64,000 nucleotides of DNA. It comes from an uncultured Lachnospiraceae bacterium. GTDB taxonomy: Bacteria; Bacillota; Clostridia; Lachnospirales; Lachnospiraceae. Shown in pieces: positions 43,917 to 53,518 of the stretch (positions are counted from its first letter, which is position 1; each line of letters begins with the position of its first letter). Below the pieces are notes generated by a model. The model saw only the letters and a list, made by a program, of their open reading frames with translations, did no database searches and was not told where the DNA came from. The stretch lies in contig CAJUFL010000012.1 in assembly GCA_910585605.1 (NCBI GenBank), positions 13,393-77,392 on the forward strand, read 5' to 3'. A program made the translations under genes and the position numbers.

Positions 43917-46085
43917 TCACTTCACTCTCACATTTTTATTACCCTTTTTCTTTAAAAGTTTCTTATAGAAATACAATTTTTTCTTTGGCACTTTGATTGT
44001 CAACTTCTTATTAGTCCCCTTAACCGCATTCTTCCCCACACTCTTTAACACAACACTCTTAATCGTAATTTTTTTAAGATTTTTACAGCCATAAAACGCA
44101 TTTTTTCCAATTCTTTTGATGTTCTTTCCAATTGTTACAGATTTGAGCTTTTTGCTATTTTTAAATGCATTGGGTGCAATTTCTGTCACTTTATATTCTC
44201 TGGTATTTATAAATACCACATCCGGGATAATATAACTGCCATTTTTACTAAGTGCCGGAGCAGAAAGTGAAACCTCTCTTACCTTGTTAGAAGACTGTAT
44301 CACCATATAAGTACCGGAAGGCAGAATTTCAACATCTCCTTTGTCCGACAGTTCTTCTGTCCAATCTCCTTCGTCATCCTCGTCTATCTTATCTTTTTCA
44401 GTTTCTCCTGCTTCCAGCTCTGTTTTCTCTTTATTATTTTCTGCTACACTTTCCTGTATGCTCTTTCCACACTTGCTGCACCGATAAATTGGAGTCCCGT
44501 CTGCATTTGTTCCTGCCAATACATACACATGACCAGTGGCTTTAACTGTTTCTGCCACCTTCAATGTTTCACCACAGACAGAACAATGGGAACCGTCTGT
44601 TTTCCCATCTACCGTACAGGATGCCGCTACTGCCTCTTCTGTCACGATTGTATGACCGACTGCTGGAATCGATTGTTCATAGGAATCCCCACAGGAACAG
44701 GTAAATCTCTTTTTACCGTTTTTCTCACAGGATACCTGTTCTATTACCTCTGAAGCATAACTATGCGTATGCTTTGTCATAAAACGGATTTTTACAGATT
44801 TTGCTGATGCATCCCTTGTATTCACCCAACCGGAATTTTTTGTATATTTATACTGCTCAACCTTTACCCTGTCCTGATATGTATTCATTTTATACCATGC
44901 CTGACACCGTTCCCCATGGGAACCAAACGAACCATCACATGTTACCCCAGAGGCACACCGTACCCTGCCGCCTCCATCAATCCAGTTAAGCAGATAATAT
45001 GGGTGTGCACCATCCATTCCGCTAGAGACAACAATTACACTTGCCACGCCTATTTCATCATAGTGTACAAACTTTCCTGTCTGTTCATAGTTTCCTTCTG
45101 CTCCCGCATTCGGACCGCAAAAATGATAATATACGGAACGAACCAGCACTCTGGCATCAGAAGTCGGCAAATCTGCCTCACTATCATATGGACTCCCTGA
45201 ATTCTGCCATTCGTTTTTAACAGTACCCGCCTTTGTCCAATCAGCACCTGGCGAAGATTTCTGAATTTTTTCATAATAATTGTTATACGCAATCGTATAC
45301 TTATCTGATGTTATTCCGCTCGGAAGCGTATCACAATAGTACCATCCATCTGCCTTTAGCTCTGGTGGATTAATATATGTATCCTTATAGCTGTTCCCAC
45401 AAGTAGAACATGTATGAAGTGTATAACCCTTTTCTGTCATTGTAGGTTCAACCTTTTTATTTGCATAATTGTGCCCCTTTGCAGCAACTGATTCCGTGTA
45501 AGAATTTCCACAGGAACACCGAAAGGTCTTTATACCTGTTGCGGTACAGGTGGGTTGCTTTGTGATGGAAGATGTGTAAGTATGGGTGTGGGTATTAAAG
45601 TTTGGTCGTATCACACCCCAATACGGATTACCCAAACCATTATATGCATACGTTATTTTCTCAACATATGGATGAGAACTAAAATTTTGATGATAAGTTG
45701 AATATGTAGATTCAAAAATAGCCACATGACCATACGGATTTGCATTATTTCCGCTATAGACAAGAATATCTCCTGATTGCGGCGTGGCACCTTGCAATCT
45801 TGCCCAACCACTTGGCAATGAATTAGTTGCATAATCCTTTCCATTCCCACTGACCGATGCAACACCCAAATAACTGTAATATGCCTTAATCAAATCAACA
45901 CATTGATAGGGCTGACCTGCCGGATATCCATCTGTATCGATAGATTTACCCACTTGTGCTTTTACCCATTGCAAGGCTTCCTGCTGGGTGGCAGCCTGAC
46001 TTCGGTTACTCGGAATCAACATCCCAATCAGCATCATTATACTTGCTATTACAATCATTTTCCTCTTTACCAAAATATGTTTCAT
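43917..46085 (-). CDS. Secreted CHAP-domain protein with Cys-rich repeats and LRR tail
   Basis: 722 residues. The signal peptide ends near RSQAAT. Residues about 35-160 form a CHAP amidase/endopeptidase domain: PYQCVDLIKAYYSYLGV with the catalytic Cys, GDILVYSG, and NPYGHVAIFES with the His. Next are repeats with HTYTSSITKQPTCTATGIKT, RCSCGNSYTES and HTCSTCGNSYKD. A beta-rich domain (GWYYCDTLPSGITSDKY) and two more Cys repeats follow. The C terminus is the Lys-rich LRR_5 module (APNAFKNSKKLKSVTIGKNI). Probably a peptidoglycan hydrolase or remodelling enzyme. GGAGAGGAG precedes the ATG. Confidence 0.85.
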   Translation of the reverse strand: MKHILVKRKMIVIASIMMLIGMLIPSNRSQAATQQEALQWVKAQVGKSIDTDGYPAGQPYQCVDLIKAYYSYLGVASVSGNGKDYATNSLPSGWARLQGATPQSGDILVYSGNNANPYGHVAIFESTYSTYHQNFSSHPYVEKITYAYNGLGNPYWGVIRPNFNTHTHTYTSSITKQPTCTATGIKTFRCSCGNSYTESVAAKGHNYANKKVEPTMTEKGYTLHTCSTCGNSYKDTYINPPELKADGWYYCDTLPSGITSDKYTIAYNNYYEKIQKSSPGADWTKAGTVKNEWQNSGSPYDSEADLPTSDARVLVRSVYYHFCGPNAGAEGNYEQTGKFVHYDEIGVASVIVVSSGMDGAHPYYLLNWIDGGGRVRCASGVTCDGSFGSHGERCQAWYKMNTYQDRVKVEQYKYTKNSGWVNTRDASAKSVKIRFMTKHTHSYASEVIEQVSCEKNGKKRFTCSCGDSYEQSIPAVGHTIVTEEAVAASCTVDGKTDGSHCSVCGETLKVAETVKATGHVYVLAGTNADGTPIYRCSKCGKSIQESVAENNKEKTELEAGETEKDKIDEDDEGDWTEELSDKGDVEILPSGTYMVIQSSNKVREVSLSAPALSKNGSYIIPDVVFINTREYKVTEIAPNAFKNSKKLKSVTIGKNIKRIGKNAFYGCKNLKKITIKSVVLKSVGKNAVKGTNKKLTIKVPKKKLYFYKKLLKKKGNKNVRVK

Positions 46086-46172
46086 ATCGCATTCTCCTCT
46101 CCATTTTATCCTTCAACATACACCTTCGATAACAGCATATTAAAACAGCCTTATAGTTCATCCTTTTAACGA

Positions 46173-46544
46173 TTAAATGTCATACCAAAGATAAGTGACT
46201 TTACCGTTCTTCTGTTTAAACTGGATTGTCATTTTTGTTTTATTCAATTTTTTAATCAGCTTTTTGACCTTTGATTTTTTTACTGTGGTCTTGGTAAAGT
46301 CCTCATTTACACGCTGAAATTTTGTTTTTGCGGTAATCTTATAAGTTCTCTTCTTCTTCGGATATGATTTGTCTGCTGTGTACAGCTTGCAATATGTCAC
46401 CAGCTTTTTATTTGTTATTTTATATTTCCCATTTACTTGATAAATGTCTGTCGCCTCTGCATTTACTCTAATTGGAGACATAAAAATTATTCCTCCACAC
46501 AACAGACACATCAGCATTACTGTATAAATTATTTTCTTCTTCAT
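46173..46544 (-). CDS. Small secreted Lys-rich protein, unknown function
   Basis: 123 residues with a signal peptide (MKKKIIYTVMLMCLLCGGII, cleavage near NAEA) and a compact basic domain, KYKITNKKLVTYCKLYTADK through NGKVTYLWYDI. AAGGAGAG precedes the chosen ATG. It lies 86 bp after the transglutaminase gene on the same strand. I do not recognise the family. Confidence 0.7.
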   Translation of the reverse strand: MKKKIIYTVMLMCLLCGGIIFMSPIRVNAEATDIYQVNGKYKITNKKLVTYCKLYTADKSYPKKKRTYKITAKTKFQRVNEDFTKTTVKKSKVKKLIKKLNKTKMTIQFKQKNGKVTYLWYDI

Positions 46545-46630
46545 AAGTTCTCTCCTTTGTCTACAGACCATTCTAATATACCATTATCCAAGGTGTATTT
46601 TCATTTCTTACAAAACTAATCCAAGTAGAT

Positions 46631-48163
46631 TTATTTTCTAATCCTCACCTTCCCCTTCTTACTCCATTTTCCATAAATCTTGTTTCCTGCCTGAACCCTA
46701 TATGCCCTGACTCTTATATAATAAATGTTATTCTTTTTCAGTTTCTTAGCTGTATATTTGTTCTTCTTCACATATACATTCTTTGCCTTTTTAAATGCTT
46801 TACTTGTGGAGTACTGTACCTGATATCCTGCTGCACCGCTCATCTTCTGCCATTGAATCACTGCTTTCCTGCCCTTTGAATTCTTAAGCTTTAATTTTTT
46901 TACTTGCCCTGGAGACGTTACCTTATCTTTTTTATCAACAAGATCCTGTTTCTTGTCGGCATTATCTTTTAGGGGATTATCTGGTTCTATATCAGATGCA
47001 TTTTTTGTCCATTTTGCACATACGGTCACATTGGAGCATATACATTGATAATCTCTATCCCATTCCAACGTATAGCCCTCCTTCTTATAATCCGGTGCTG
47101 TTGCCGGCTGCCAGCAGTCCACCTTCTGCCTGCTGATTGCATTACTCCCATCCATAAACACAACATCATATTGCGGCTTTTCCCATTTATGATACTCTGA
47201 ATATAAATCCGGAAAATATGTACTGCCCGTGGCATATATACGAAAATACAACGTATCTCCCAATACCTTGGTTTTATCAAACACAATGCTTGTTTCCTTT
47301 GTTGTTGCATAATCAATATAGTCGTCAAAGGGTGAGCTGCTATATTGCAGAGTATATACTGTATTGCTTTCTAACTTTTCCCAGCTTACTTTAATCCCGT
47401 TCTCCACACTGGAAAAATATGGTCTAAAATCGTAATAATCCTCTATTTCCCAATCACCAGTATCCATTATTAAATGATCCTTCGAAAACTCCTCCATTGA
47501 CGGGTCGAAATACATCTGCACATATTCATTTTTATGTAAAAGCGCTTCGCTTTCTACGGTATTCTGCACTTTGGAATCCCATGTCGTATCTAAAATCACC
47601 CATCTGCCCTCTACATAAGCCTCATTCCACGCATGTCCAGGACCTGAAGTAACCTCTGCGATTATTTCTTCCGTCCATCCTCCATCACTTTGACAACTTC
47701 CGTTTGCATATCCTGTAACCACCTTACAAGGAATCCCCACTGCACGGCACATGGATGCTGTCAATAATGAATACCCCTCACATATCGTGACCCTTTTTTC
47801 AAATACAAGATACGGATCTATCGTATAAGTCCCATTACCATAATAGCCATAGAAATCATACCCTATATTTCCCGCAACCCAGTCATGTATTACCTGCAGC
47901 TTCTCCATATCATCCGCACAATCCTTCACCAGCTCCCTTGCAAATTGTGCCACAATTTCCGGTACAGGAATTGTCGGTCTGTCCAACAGATAATAGGAAA
48001 GGGCACTTACATCCGTCCGCTCGCTATTATATTTTTCCACGTTATTCTGATAAATCTGATCTGGTGTTGTAATCTGCTCTGCTCGGGCAATGGTTCCACA
48101 CATGGCAATGCACATCATTAACATGATCATCTTCAATTTCCAAGCAAAATTTCTTATACGCAC
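46631..48163 (-). CDS. Secreted transglutaminase-like protein with Fn3 domain
   Basis: 510 residues, starting at a GTG after TAAGGAGGCAGAG. The signal peptide is MIMLMMCIAMCGTIARA. A transglutaminase-like core at about residues 70-215 has the Cys (TICEGYSLLTASMCRAVGIP), His (GPGHAWNEAYV) and Asp (WVILDTTWDS). A middle Ig/beta region follows, then an InlB-type repeat (VVFMDGSNAISRQKVDCWQP). A Lys-rich Fn3 domain ends the protein (AVIQWQKMSGAAGYQVQYST). It lies 14 bp after the LytTR gene. Confidence 0.85.
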   Translation of the reverse strand: MRIRNFAWKLKMIMLMMCIAMCGTIARAEQITTPDQIYQNNVEKYNSERTDVSALSYYLLDRPTIPVPEIVAQFARELVKDCADDMEKLQVIHDWVAGNIGYDFYGYYGNGTYTIDPYLVFEKRVTICEGYSLLTASMCRAVGIPCKVVTGYANGSCQSDGGWTEEIIAEVTSGPGHAWNEAYVEGRWVILDTTWDSKVQNTVESEALLHKNEYVQMYFDPSMEEFSKDHLIMDTGDWEIEDYYDFRPYFSSVENGIKVSWEKLESNTVYTLQYSSSPFDDYIDYATTKETSIVFDKTKVLGDTLYFRIYATGSTYFPDLYSEYHKWEKPQYDVVFMDGSNAISRQKVDCWQPATAPDYKKEGYTLEWDRDYQCICSNVTVCAKWTKNASDIEPDNPLKDNADKKQDLVDKKDKVTSPGQVKKLKLKNSKGRKAVIQWQKMSGAAGYQVQYSTSKAFKKAKNVYVKKNKYTAKKLKKNNIYYIRVRAYRVQAGNKIYGKWSKKGKVRIRK

Positions 48164-48177
48164 TGTTCTCTGCCTCC

Positions 48178-48714
48178 TTACGCTTCTAACATCTTTAAAT
48201 ATTCTTCTTTTACCCTCTTTAAACGATATTTACTAATTGGCACCTCCCTGCCATTATCAAGAACAGCTATTCTACTTTTTATCTTACTAATATGTGCCAC
48301 ATTGACTAAATAGCTTCTATGAGTTTTTATGAATCCATCCGCTTCTAAAATCTTTTCTGCCTCTGTAATGGTTATTGGCAATATATACTCTCCGTCCTTT
48401 GTCGCTAAATGTATCTTACTCAATTCAGCTTCCACATAATAAATATCTTTTATATAGTAGGTTACAATTTCCTTCCCTATAGCAAAAGCAATCTTTTTTC
48501 TGCTCTTTTCAGATTCTGCATACATCTCAAATTTCTGCAAGCTTGTTTCTTCCATAAAGATTACCTGAAAGTCCTCTAGATTATTCTTTAATAATCCTTT
48601 ATCCTCATAGCAGGAAATCTCAACCTCATTATCTATTTTTGCAAAATTTTCCTGTAAGCGTTGCTTATGCATCCTTAATTTTCTCAGATCTGTTCCATAT
48701 AAAGCTATACGCAT
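48178..48714 (-). CDS. LytTR-family DNA-binding regulator
   Basis: A 178-residue protein. The C-terminal 100 residues are a LytTR domain: EIVTYYIKDIYYVEAELSKI, GEYILPITITEAEKIL, FIKTHRSYLVNVAHISKI and ISKYRLKRVKEEYLK. The N-terminal 75 residues resemble a shortened receiver (MRIALYGTDLRKLRMHKQRL) without the acidic pair or a clear phosphoacceptor, so it is probably not controlled by phosphorylation in the usual way. AAGGAG precedes the ATG. It heads an apparent operon with the transglutaminase and the small secreted protein. Confidence 0.87.
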   Translation of the reverse strand: MRIALYGTDLRKLRMHKQRLQENFAKIDNEVEISCYEDKGLLKNNLEDFQVIFMEETSLQKFEMYAESEKSRKKIAFAIGKEIVTYYIKDIYYVEAELSKIHLATKDGEYILPITITEAEKILEADGFIKTHRSYLVNVAHISKIKSRIAVLDNGREVPISKYRLKRVKEEYLKMLEA

Positions 48715-48932
48715 CTTTCGTAACTCCTTGCTATCCAGTTATTACCAATATATAAAATAGTAAATTTCTTTTCAACTATTCTAAACGAAAGGACTATTTT
48801 TCAAACGAAAAGTCATATTTCCTCTCTTTTAACTTCTGAAACGCTTTATAAATCACATTATATAATATGACACATTATATATTTTTTCCGTTTTTAATAG
48901 CAGCAAGCAAAAGAGCAATGGGTTCCACAAAA

Positions 48933-48981
48933 ACAAAAAACTGCTGTGCCGGGATTATGGACCCTGCACAACAGCTTTTTT
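48933..48981 (-). terminator. Bidirectional terminator after the repeat-rich LRR gene
   Basis: On the minus strand CTGTTGTGC and GCACAGCAG pair (one G-U) around a 17-nt loop, followed by TTTTTTG; on the plus strand T-rich sequence also follows. Confidence 0.82.
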
Positions 48982-48994
48982 ATCTTTTCTATTT

Positions 48995-51900
48995 TTATGA
49001 CTTTACCAAAACAGGTTTAGAATATTCACTATAATATTTCTTTCCCTTTACTTTCTTATATGTTCTTACCCTCACCCACATCTTTTTCCCAGTAGGCTTA
49101 TACCCTATCTTCATTTTCCCTTTATAATGAGACAAACGGTTTGATACAAGCTTTACTTTCTTATACTGAGTCTTTTGCTTTTTAACGAAAAACTCAATAT
49201 AAGTTCCATTCATATTTTTCATAGTCACATCCAGATAACGAATCCCGGATGAAGTCAATTTTTTCTTTACTGTAACCCTTGGAGTCTTTAACCCGCTTAC
49301 AACAAATCCCCTCGGCTTTGAATATTCTCCTGTAATTTTTTTATTATTTGCATTTAAAACTGCACAGATTTTATAATAGTATCGCTTATAGCATTTTGCG
49401 GTCTTATCTACATATGAGGTCTTGCCTGCAGAAACGGTACCAATATGTGTATACTTACCGTTTTTCTTTTTCGAACGATATATTTCATAACTACTGCACC
49501 GTTTGACCTGTTTCCAGCTGATCACTACATGCTTTCCGTTTTTTGTAGTAATTTTGACATTTCCAACTGTTTCTGGCTTTATATACGTTTCTTCTTCTGT
49601 ATGGGTATCCCTTTCTGTAGTGGGGACTTTCTCAATGCTGGTGTCTTTTTCTGTACTCGCATTCTGCTCTGTACTGGTGTCCTGCTCTGTGCTGGTGTCT
49701 TTCTCTGTGCTCGTATCCTTCTCTGTACTGGTGTCCGCTTCCGTGCCGGTATCTTTCTCCGTGCTCGTATCTTTCTCTGTACTGGTATCCTTTTCCGTGC
49801 TCGTATCCTTCTCTGTACTCGTATCCTTTTCCGTGCTCGTATCTTTCTCTGTACTCGTATCCTTTTCTGTACTGGTGTCCTTCTCTGTGCTGGTGTCCTT
49901 TTCCGTGCTGGTATCCTTTTCTGTATTAGTGTCTTTCTCCGTACTGGTGTCTTTCTCTGTACTGGTATCCTGCTCTGTGCTCGTATCCTTTTCTGTGCTG
50001 GTGTCCTGCTCCGTACTGGTATCTTTTTCTGTACTCGTGTCCTGCTCTGTGCTGGTATCTTTTTCTGTACTCGTATCTTTCTCTGTACTCGTATCCTTCT
50101 CTGTGTTGGTATCTTCTTCTGTACTTATATCCCCCTCTGTTATAGGTGGAAATGACGCATTCGCTGAAAAATCACAAACAATCCGTCCAACTTCATCATA
50201 TAGGATATTATTCTTTACATAAAAGTGTATATTTTCCGGTGAAACCCATATGCCCTTTATCTCTTTATTTATCGAACTGGAATTAAATATTCTTTCTACA
50301 CCTGCTCCAATATACAGATATTCCAGACTTGGTGAAGCAAGTGAAGCATATTCAATCGTCCAAACTGTATCCGGTATCGTAATAGATACTACTCCCTCGC
50401 TGTCACTAAATGCATTCTTTGCTATTTGAGTTACAATATATTCCTCACCATCTTTCACCACCTTTTCTGGTATTACAATATGACTTTTTCCACTTCCACT
50501 ATCCATTACGGAAACAATCGCTTCATTCCGAGCAGTACTCCTTGATGCAGGCTTACATAAATATGTTATCCCCTGTTCATCCTTTCCATTCTCATCCAAA
50601 TTCTTCGCCTGTTTCGTCTGCGTCAAAGAAAAATCATACTGACCGTTTGTTCCATCTACAATTGCAGGTCTATTCTTTTTTTCTGATATCACATTTGTTC
50701 CATATCCGCATATACTGCAGTAATTAGCATATATTTTTTCATCAAGACCATCATATAATGCTTCAACCGGCAAATCCTCATGACTATGATTGCTTATATC
50801 TACAAACTCTAATTTATTTTTTGATGCATAGCTCTCAGCAACACTTCCTTTTTCTCCATAAATTGTTGTATCATTCCCTGATAATACCTTTTCCTCAATC
50901 CGTGTTACAGAGGGCGGAATATATATCTTTAAAAGTTTAGGACAGCTTGAAAAGCAGCCACGCTCCAGAACTGTTACTGTTTCCGGCAACAGAACCACTT
51001 CTAAATTAGAAGAATCTGCAAATTCAAATGCACCAATATAAGTTACTCCTTTTTCCACTGTCAATATCTTCAGTCTTCTCATCCCTCTAAAAGATGTAAA
51101 TTGTTCTGAACCAGAAAATTTTACCCCCCTTTTCAGGAACAGACTTTCCAATTTTCTTGAAATAGATCCATATCCCACTGTATAATCTGAATCCGGCAAA
51201 TTTACATAACCGAAAGAATCACAGTTACTAAACGCACCCGCCTCTATGCATTCTACATTTGACAAATCTATTCCTTTCAAATAACGAGAAAATTGAAAAG
51301 CATCCCCGCCAATATATGTACAACTATGTGGTAATATCACGTAACGATAACATGAACCATTAAAAGCATCTTGTTCGATTCTTTTTACACCTTCCGGGAT
51401 TTCATAAGTGGTAAGATAACTTCCCTTTCTTTGTGGTGGATTGACACACAAACTTTCCATATTGGAGGTATACAGCACTCCGTCTATATCTAAATAACTT
51501 TCATTATTCTTTGAAACTTTAATTTCTCTTAATAAAAAATCATATTTAAATGCCCAATTACCTATAGAATCTACCTCGGAACCAATATATACATATTGGA
51601 TATTTGTCTCCATAAATCCACGTTCACCAATATCTTTTACTGTATCAGACAAAATAAGCGCCACAATTTCTTCATTTCTGTAAAAAGCACCATAACCCAC
51701 CTTTGTCACCGTATATTCATCTCCATCAAAAGATACTTTTTCCGGTATGATACAAATACCATCATTGGCACCTGCATATTGGCTTGTATTGTATGTAGTC
51801 TCCTCAGAACCCACTATTGCTGTATGTTTTTCACTATCCAATGTATAATATACACCCTGTTCATCCCTTTGATTCTCATCCAATTCCGCAGTCTTCTTTG

Positions 51901-52033
51901 TCTCCTCAATAGGATAATTATACCCTACAGCCTGCACCTGTCCCATAGTTCCCAGTCTTTCCGCCGTCCAAATATTATTTGCCAGTCCCATACAAAAGAT
52001 CCCCATAATAATCCATACAATCTTTCCCTTCAT
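48995..52033 (-). CDS. BspA-type LRR protein with long hexapeptide repeat stalk
   Basis: 1012 residues. Residues 1-22 form a hydrophobic signal segment (MKGKIVWIIMGIFCMGLA). Residues about 60-630 contain LRR_5 repeats in two blocks (DTVKDIGERGFMETNIQYVY; GDAFQFSRYLKGIDLS; VVLLPETVTVLERGCFSSCP). They are followed by about 30 tandem hexapeptides of DTSTEK/DTSTEQ type (DNA 49592-50131). The C-terminal 200 residues hold a Fn3 domain (ISWKQVKRCSSYEIYRSKKK) and a basic beta domain. GGAGGGAGAGC precedes the start, 15 bp after the HTH gene. The repeat probably forms an extended, possibly glycosylated stalk. Confidence 0.85.
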   Translation of the reverse strand: MKGKIVWIIMGIFCMGLANNIWTAERLGTMGQVQAVGYNYPIEETKKTAELDENQRDEQGVYYTLDSEKHTAIVGSEETTYNTSQYAGANDGICIIPEKVSFDGDEYTVTKVGYGAFYRNEEIVALILSDTVKDIGERGFMETNIQYVYIGSEVDSIGNWAFKYDFLLREIKVSKNNESYLDIDGVLYTSNMESLCVNPPQRKGSYLTTYEIPEGVKRIEQDAFNGSCYRYVILPHSCTYIGGDAFQFSRYLKGIDLSNVECIEAGAFSNCDSFGYVNLPDSDYTVGYGSISRKLESLFLKRGVKFSGSEQFTSFRGMRRLKILTVEKGVTYIGAFEFADSSNLEVVLLPETVTVLERGCFSSCPKLLKIYIPPSVTRIEEKVLSGNDTTIYGEKGSVAESYASKNKLEFVDISNHSHEDLPVEALYDGLDEKIYANYCSICGYGTNVISEKKNRPAIVDGTNGQYDFSLTQTKQAKNLDENGKDEQGITYLCKPASRSTARNEAIVSVMDSGSGKSHIVIPEKVVKDGEEYIVTQIAKNAFSDSEGVVSITIPDTVWTIEYASLASPSLEYLYIGAGVERIFNSSSINKEIKGIWVSPENIHFYVKNNILYDEVGRIVCDFSANASFPPITEGDISTEEDTNTEKDTSTEKDTSTEKDTSTEQDTSTEKDTSTEQDTSTEKDTSTEQDTSTEKDTSTEKDTNTEKDTSTEKDTSTEKDTSTEKDTSTEKDTSTEKDTSTEKDTSTEKDTSTEKDTSTEKDTGTEADTSTEKDTSTEKDTSTEQDTSTEQNASTEKDTSIEKVPTTERDTHTEEETYIKPETVGNVKITTKNGKHVVISWKQVKRCSSYEIYRSKKKNGKYTHIGTVSAGKTSYVDKTAKCYKRYYYKICAVLNANNKKITGEYSKPRGFVVSGLKTPRVTVKKKLTSSGIRYLDVTMKNMNGTYIEFFVKKQKTQYKKVKLVSNRLSHYKGKMKIGYKPTGKKMWVRVRTYKKVKGKKYYSEYSKPVLVKS
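49592..50131 (-). repeat. 18-bp tandem repeat encoding DTSTEK units
   Basis: Thirty successive 18-bp units, of which about 24 encode DTSTEK or DTSTEQ exactly and the rest are variants (DTNTEK, DTGTEA, DISTEE, VPTTER, DTHTEE). Synonymous codons vary between units. Copy-number variation by slippage is likely. Confidence 0.95.
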
Positions 52034-52048
52034 TTGCTCTCCCTCCTG

Positions 52049-53452
52049 TCATCCCCCGTATAACACTTCTAAAACATCCTGATATCCATACATCTCATCT
52101 TCCCTAAAGCAGGCAAGCAGCACTGCATCCAATTCCCTGTTTTCCTGTAATGGCTGCATGTTGCAGGCTGTTAGTACATCATCCGCCGCCTGCTGAAACA
52201 TTCTCCTTGCCACCTCTTGTTCATATACTTCCATATCTCCATTAATCTGCTCCAGGTATCGCTGTTGTGCAACATATAGCACGAAAGGAAGCAAATCCCT
52301 CCGCTGCACCACCAGTTCCCTCCGCTTATGCTCTTTCTTGTAGTGCTTCAACCAAATCAGCACTTCCCCACAATTCCATCCATCCTTTCCTTCCCCTGTC
52401 AATTGTTCTAACAACTCAAGAACCTCTGGTGGGCAGGCTGTATCTTCATTTACATTCTCCAGCATACGGATAGCTGCAAGTATCCTGACTGCCTGTTCCT
52501 TCTGTTCTGCTACACGCAGTAAATCTGACATATGCTTCATCGTCATATTCCTCACCTCTGAATGCTTTGATTTAGAATACAAACCTCCACCATCAAAGAA
52601 AAGTTCATCATGTACCAATGAACTGTTATCCAGCTTCGAATATGCCATTTTTGCTAATTCCAATATATTGTCTGCCAGCATCTCTGAGACTGTTGTTTTA
52701 TGATTTGACTTTAAATACTTGCGTATTAAATCATAAGAATCCTTCTTCCTTGAAAACATATGCTTCCGTTTCCATTTCCTGTAATCCGTCTCGTTCAAAA
52801 GCTCCTCCAGCCGTTCCCCCACTTCTCTTCGGATGTATATTAAAACCTGCTTGCGATATTCCATCAAATATGCCAATGCTGTATTGCTGTACCCTTTGAA
52901 ATACATTATATTATCTATCATAAATAATAAAAATTCATTTACCGGAAGAGATTTTCTCTGTTCGTATTGCTGCATCATCTGCTTTGTATTTCTTGTATAA
53001 GATATTTCCATATCTGTAGTCAGATTTTTTTCAAACAAATCAATCATATGCTGGCACTGTTCAAACGTCATAGCATTTTCGATTCCATACAAATAAATCA
53101 TTTCATGATAATCATTAATCTGAAAAGAATTCTCATTTAATCCGGTTAGCAGATATTCCTCCGTCTGCTGTCGTGACAATTTCAAACAAAATGCCATCTG
53201 AAATATATGAATACGGTTCGGTTTCGCATATCCGGATAATCCAAACCATCTATGCATCGTAACCGGACTCGCTATTTCTACTTTTCCAATGGAATTATAA
53301 AAATTCTGATATGCGGTCTTACGCATTCTGTCAGTTAGTGGTTCTCCCTCTGTAATCTCCAGAAACCTCCTGACAATAAATTCATCAAACTTCATAAAAT
53401 GATTCTCTTCATATAGCTGTAATAAAGCTTGGCTAAAACCACATTTCTCCAT
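52049..53452 (-). CDS. HTH-like protein of unknown function, between kinase and LRR genes
   Basis: 467 residues, no signal peptide. Residues about 60-115 look like a small helix-turn-helix domain: IASPVTMHRWFGLSGYAKPN, QMAFCLKLSRQQTEEYLLTG and LNENSFQINDYHEMIYLYGI, in the manner of Xre-like domains seen in Clostridia. The rest is helical with QLTGEGKDGWNCGEVLIWLK and no recognisable catalytic motif. GGAGG lies 9 nt before the chosen ATG but abuts the earlier one. It sits between the Ser/Thr kinase (66-bp gap) and the LRR gene (15-bp gap), so the three genes form an operon. Confidence 0.6.
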   Translation of the reverse strand: MEKCGFSQALLQLYEENHFMKFDEFIVRRFLEITEGEPLTDRMRKTAYQNFYNSIGKVEIASPVTMHRWFGLSGYAKPNRIHIFQMAFCLKLSRQQTEEYLLTGLNENSFQINDYHEMIYLYGIENAMTFEQCQHMIDLFEKNLTTDMEISYTRNTKQMMQQYEQRKSLPVNEFLLFMIDNIMYFKGYSNTALAYLMEYRKQVLIYIRREVGERLEELLNETDYRKWKRKHMFSRKKDSYDLIRKYLKSNHKTTVSEMLADNILELAKMAYSKLDNSSLVHDELFFDGGGLYSKSKHSEVRNMTMKHMSDLLRVAEQKEQAVRILAAIRMLENVNEDTACPPEVLELLEQLTGEGKDGWNCGEVLIWLKHYKKEHKRRELVVQRRDLLPFVLYVAQQRYLEQINGDMEVYEQEVARRMFQQAADDVLTACNMQPLQENRELDAVLLACFREDEMYGYQDVLEVLYGG

Positions 53453-53518
53453 TCTAAGCATCCTCCGTCATCTGTATTTTCTCAAAAAACCGCTTTTTCT
53501 TATGCCATTATACTCCTC

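Noticed and set aside
49592..50131. CRISPR-like repetition
   Set aside because: The 18-bp units are contiguous, in frame and coding, with no spacers.
49445..50222. Two plus-strand frames of over 230 codons, rich in Val/Leu/Ser or Cys/Ile/Phe
   Set aside because: Both are antisense readings of the 18-bp tandem repeat in the LRR gene.
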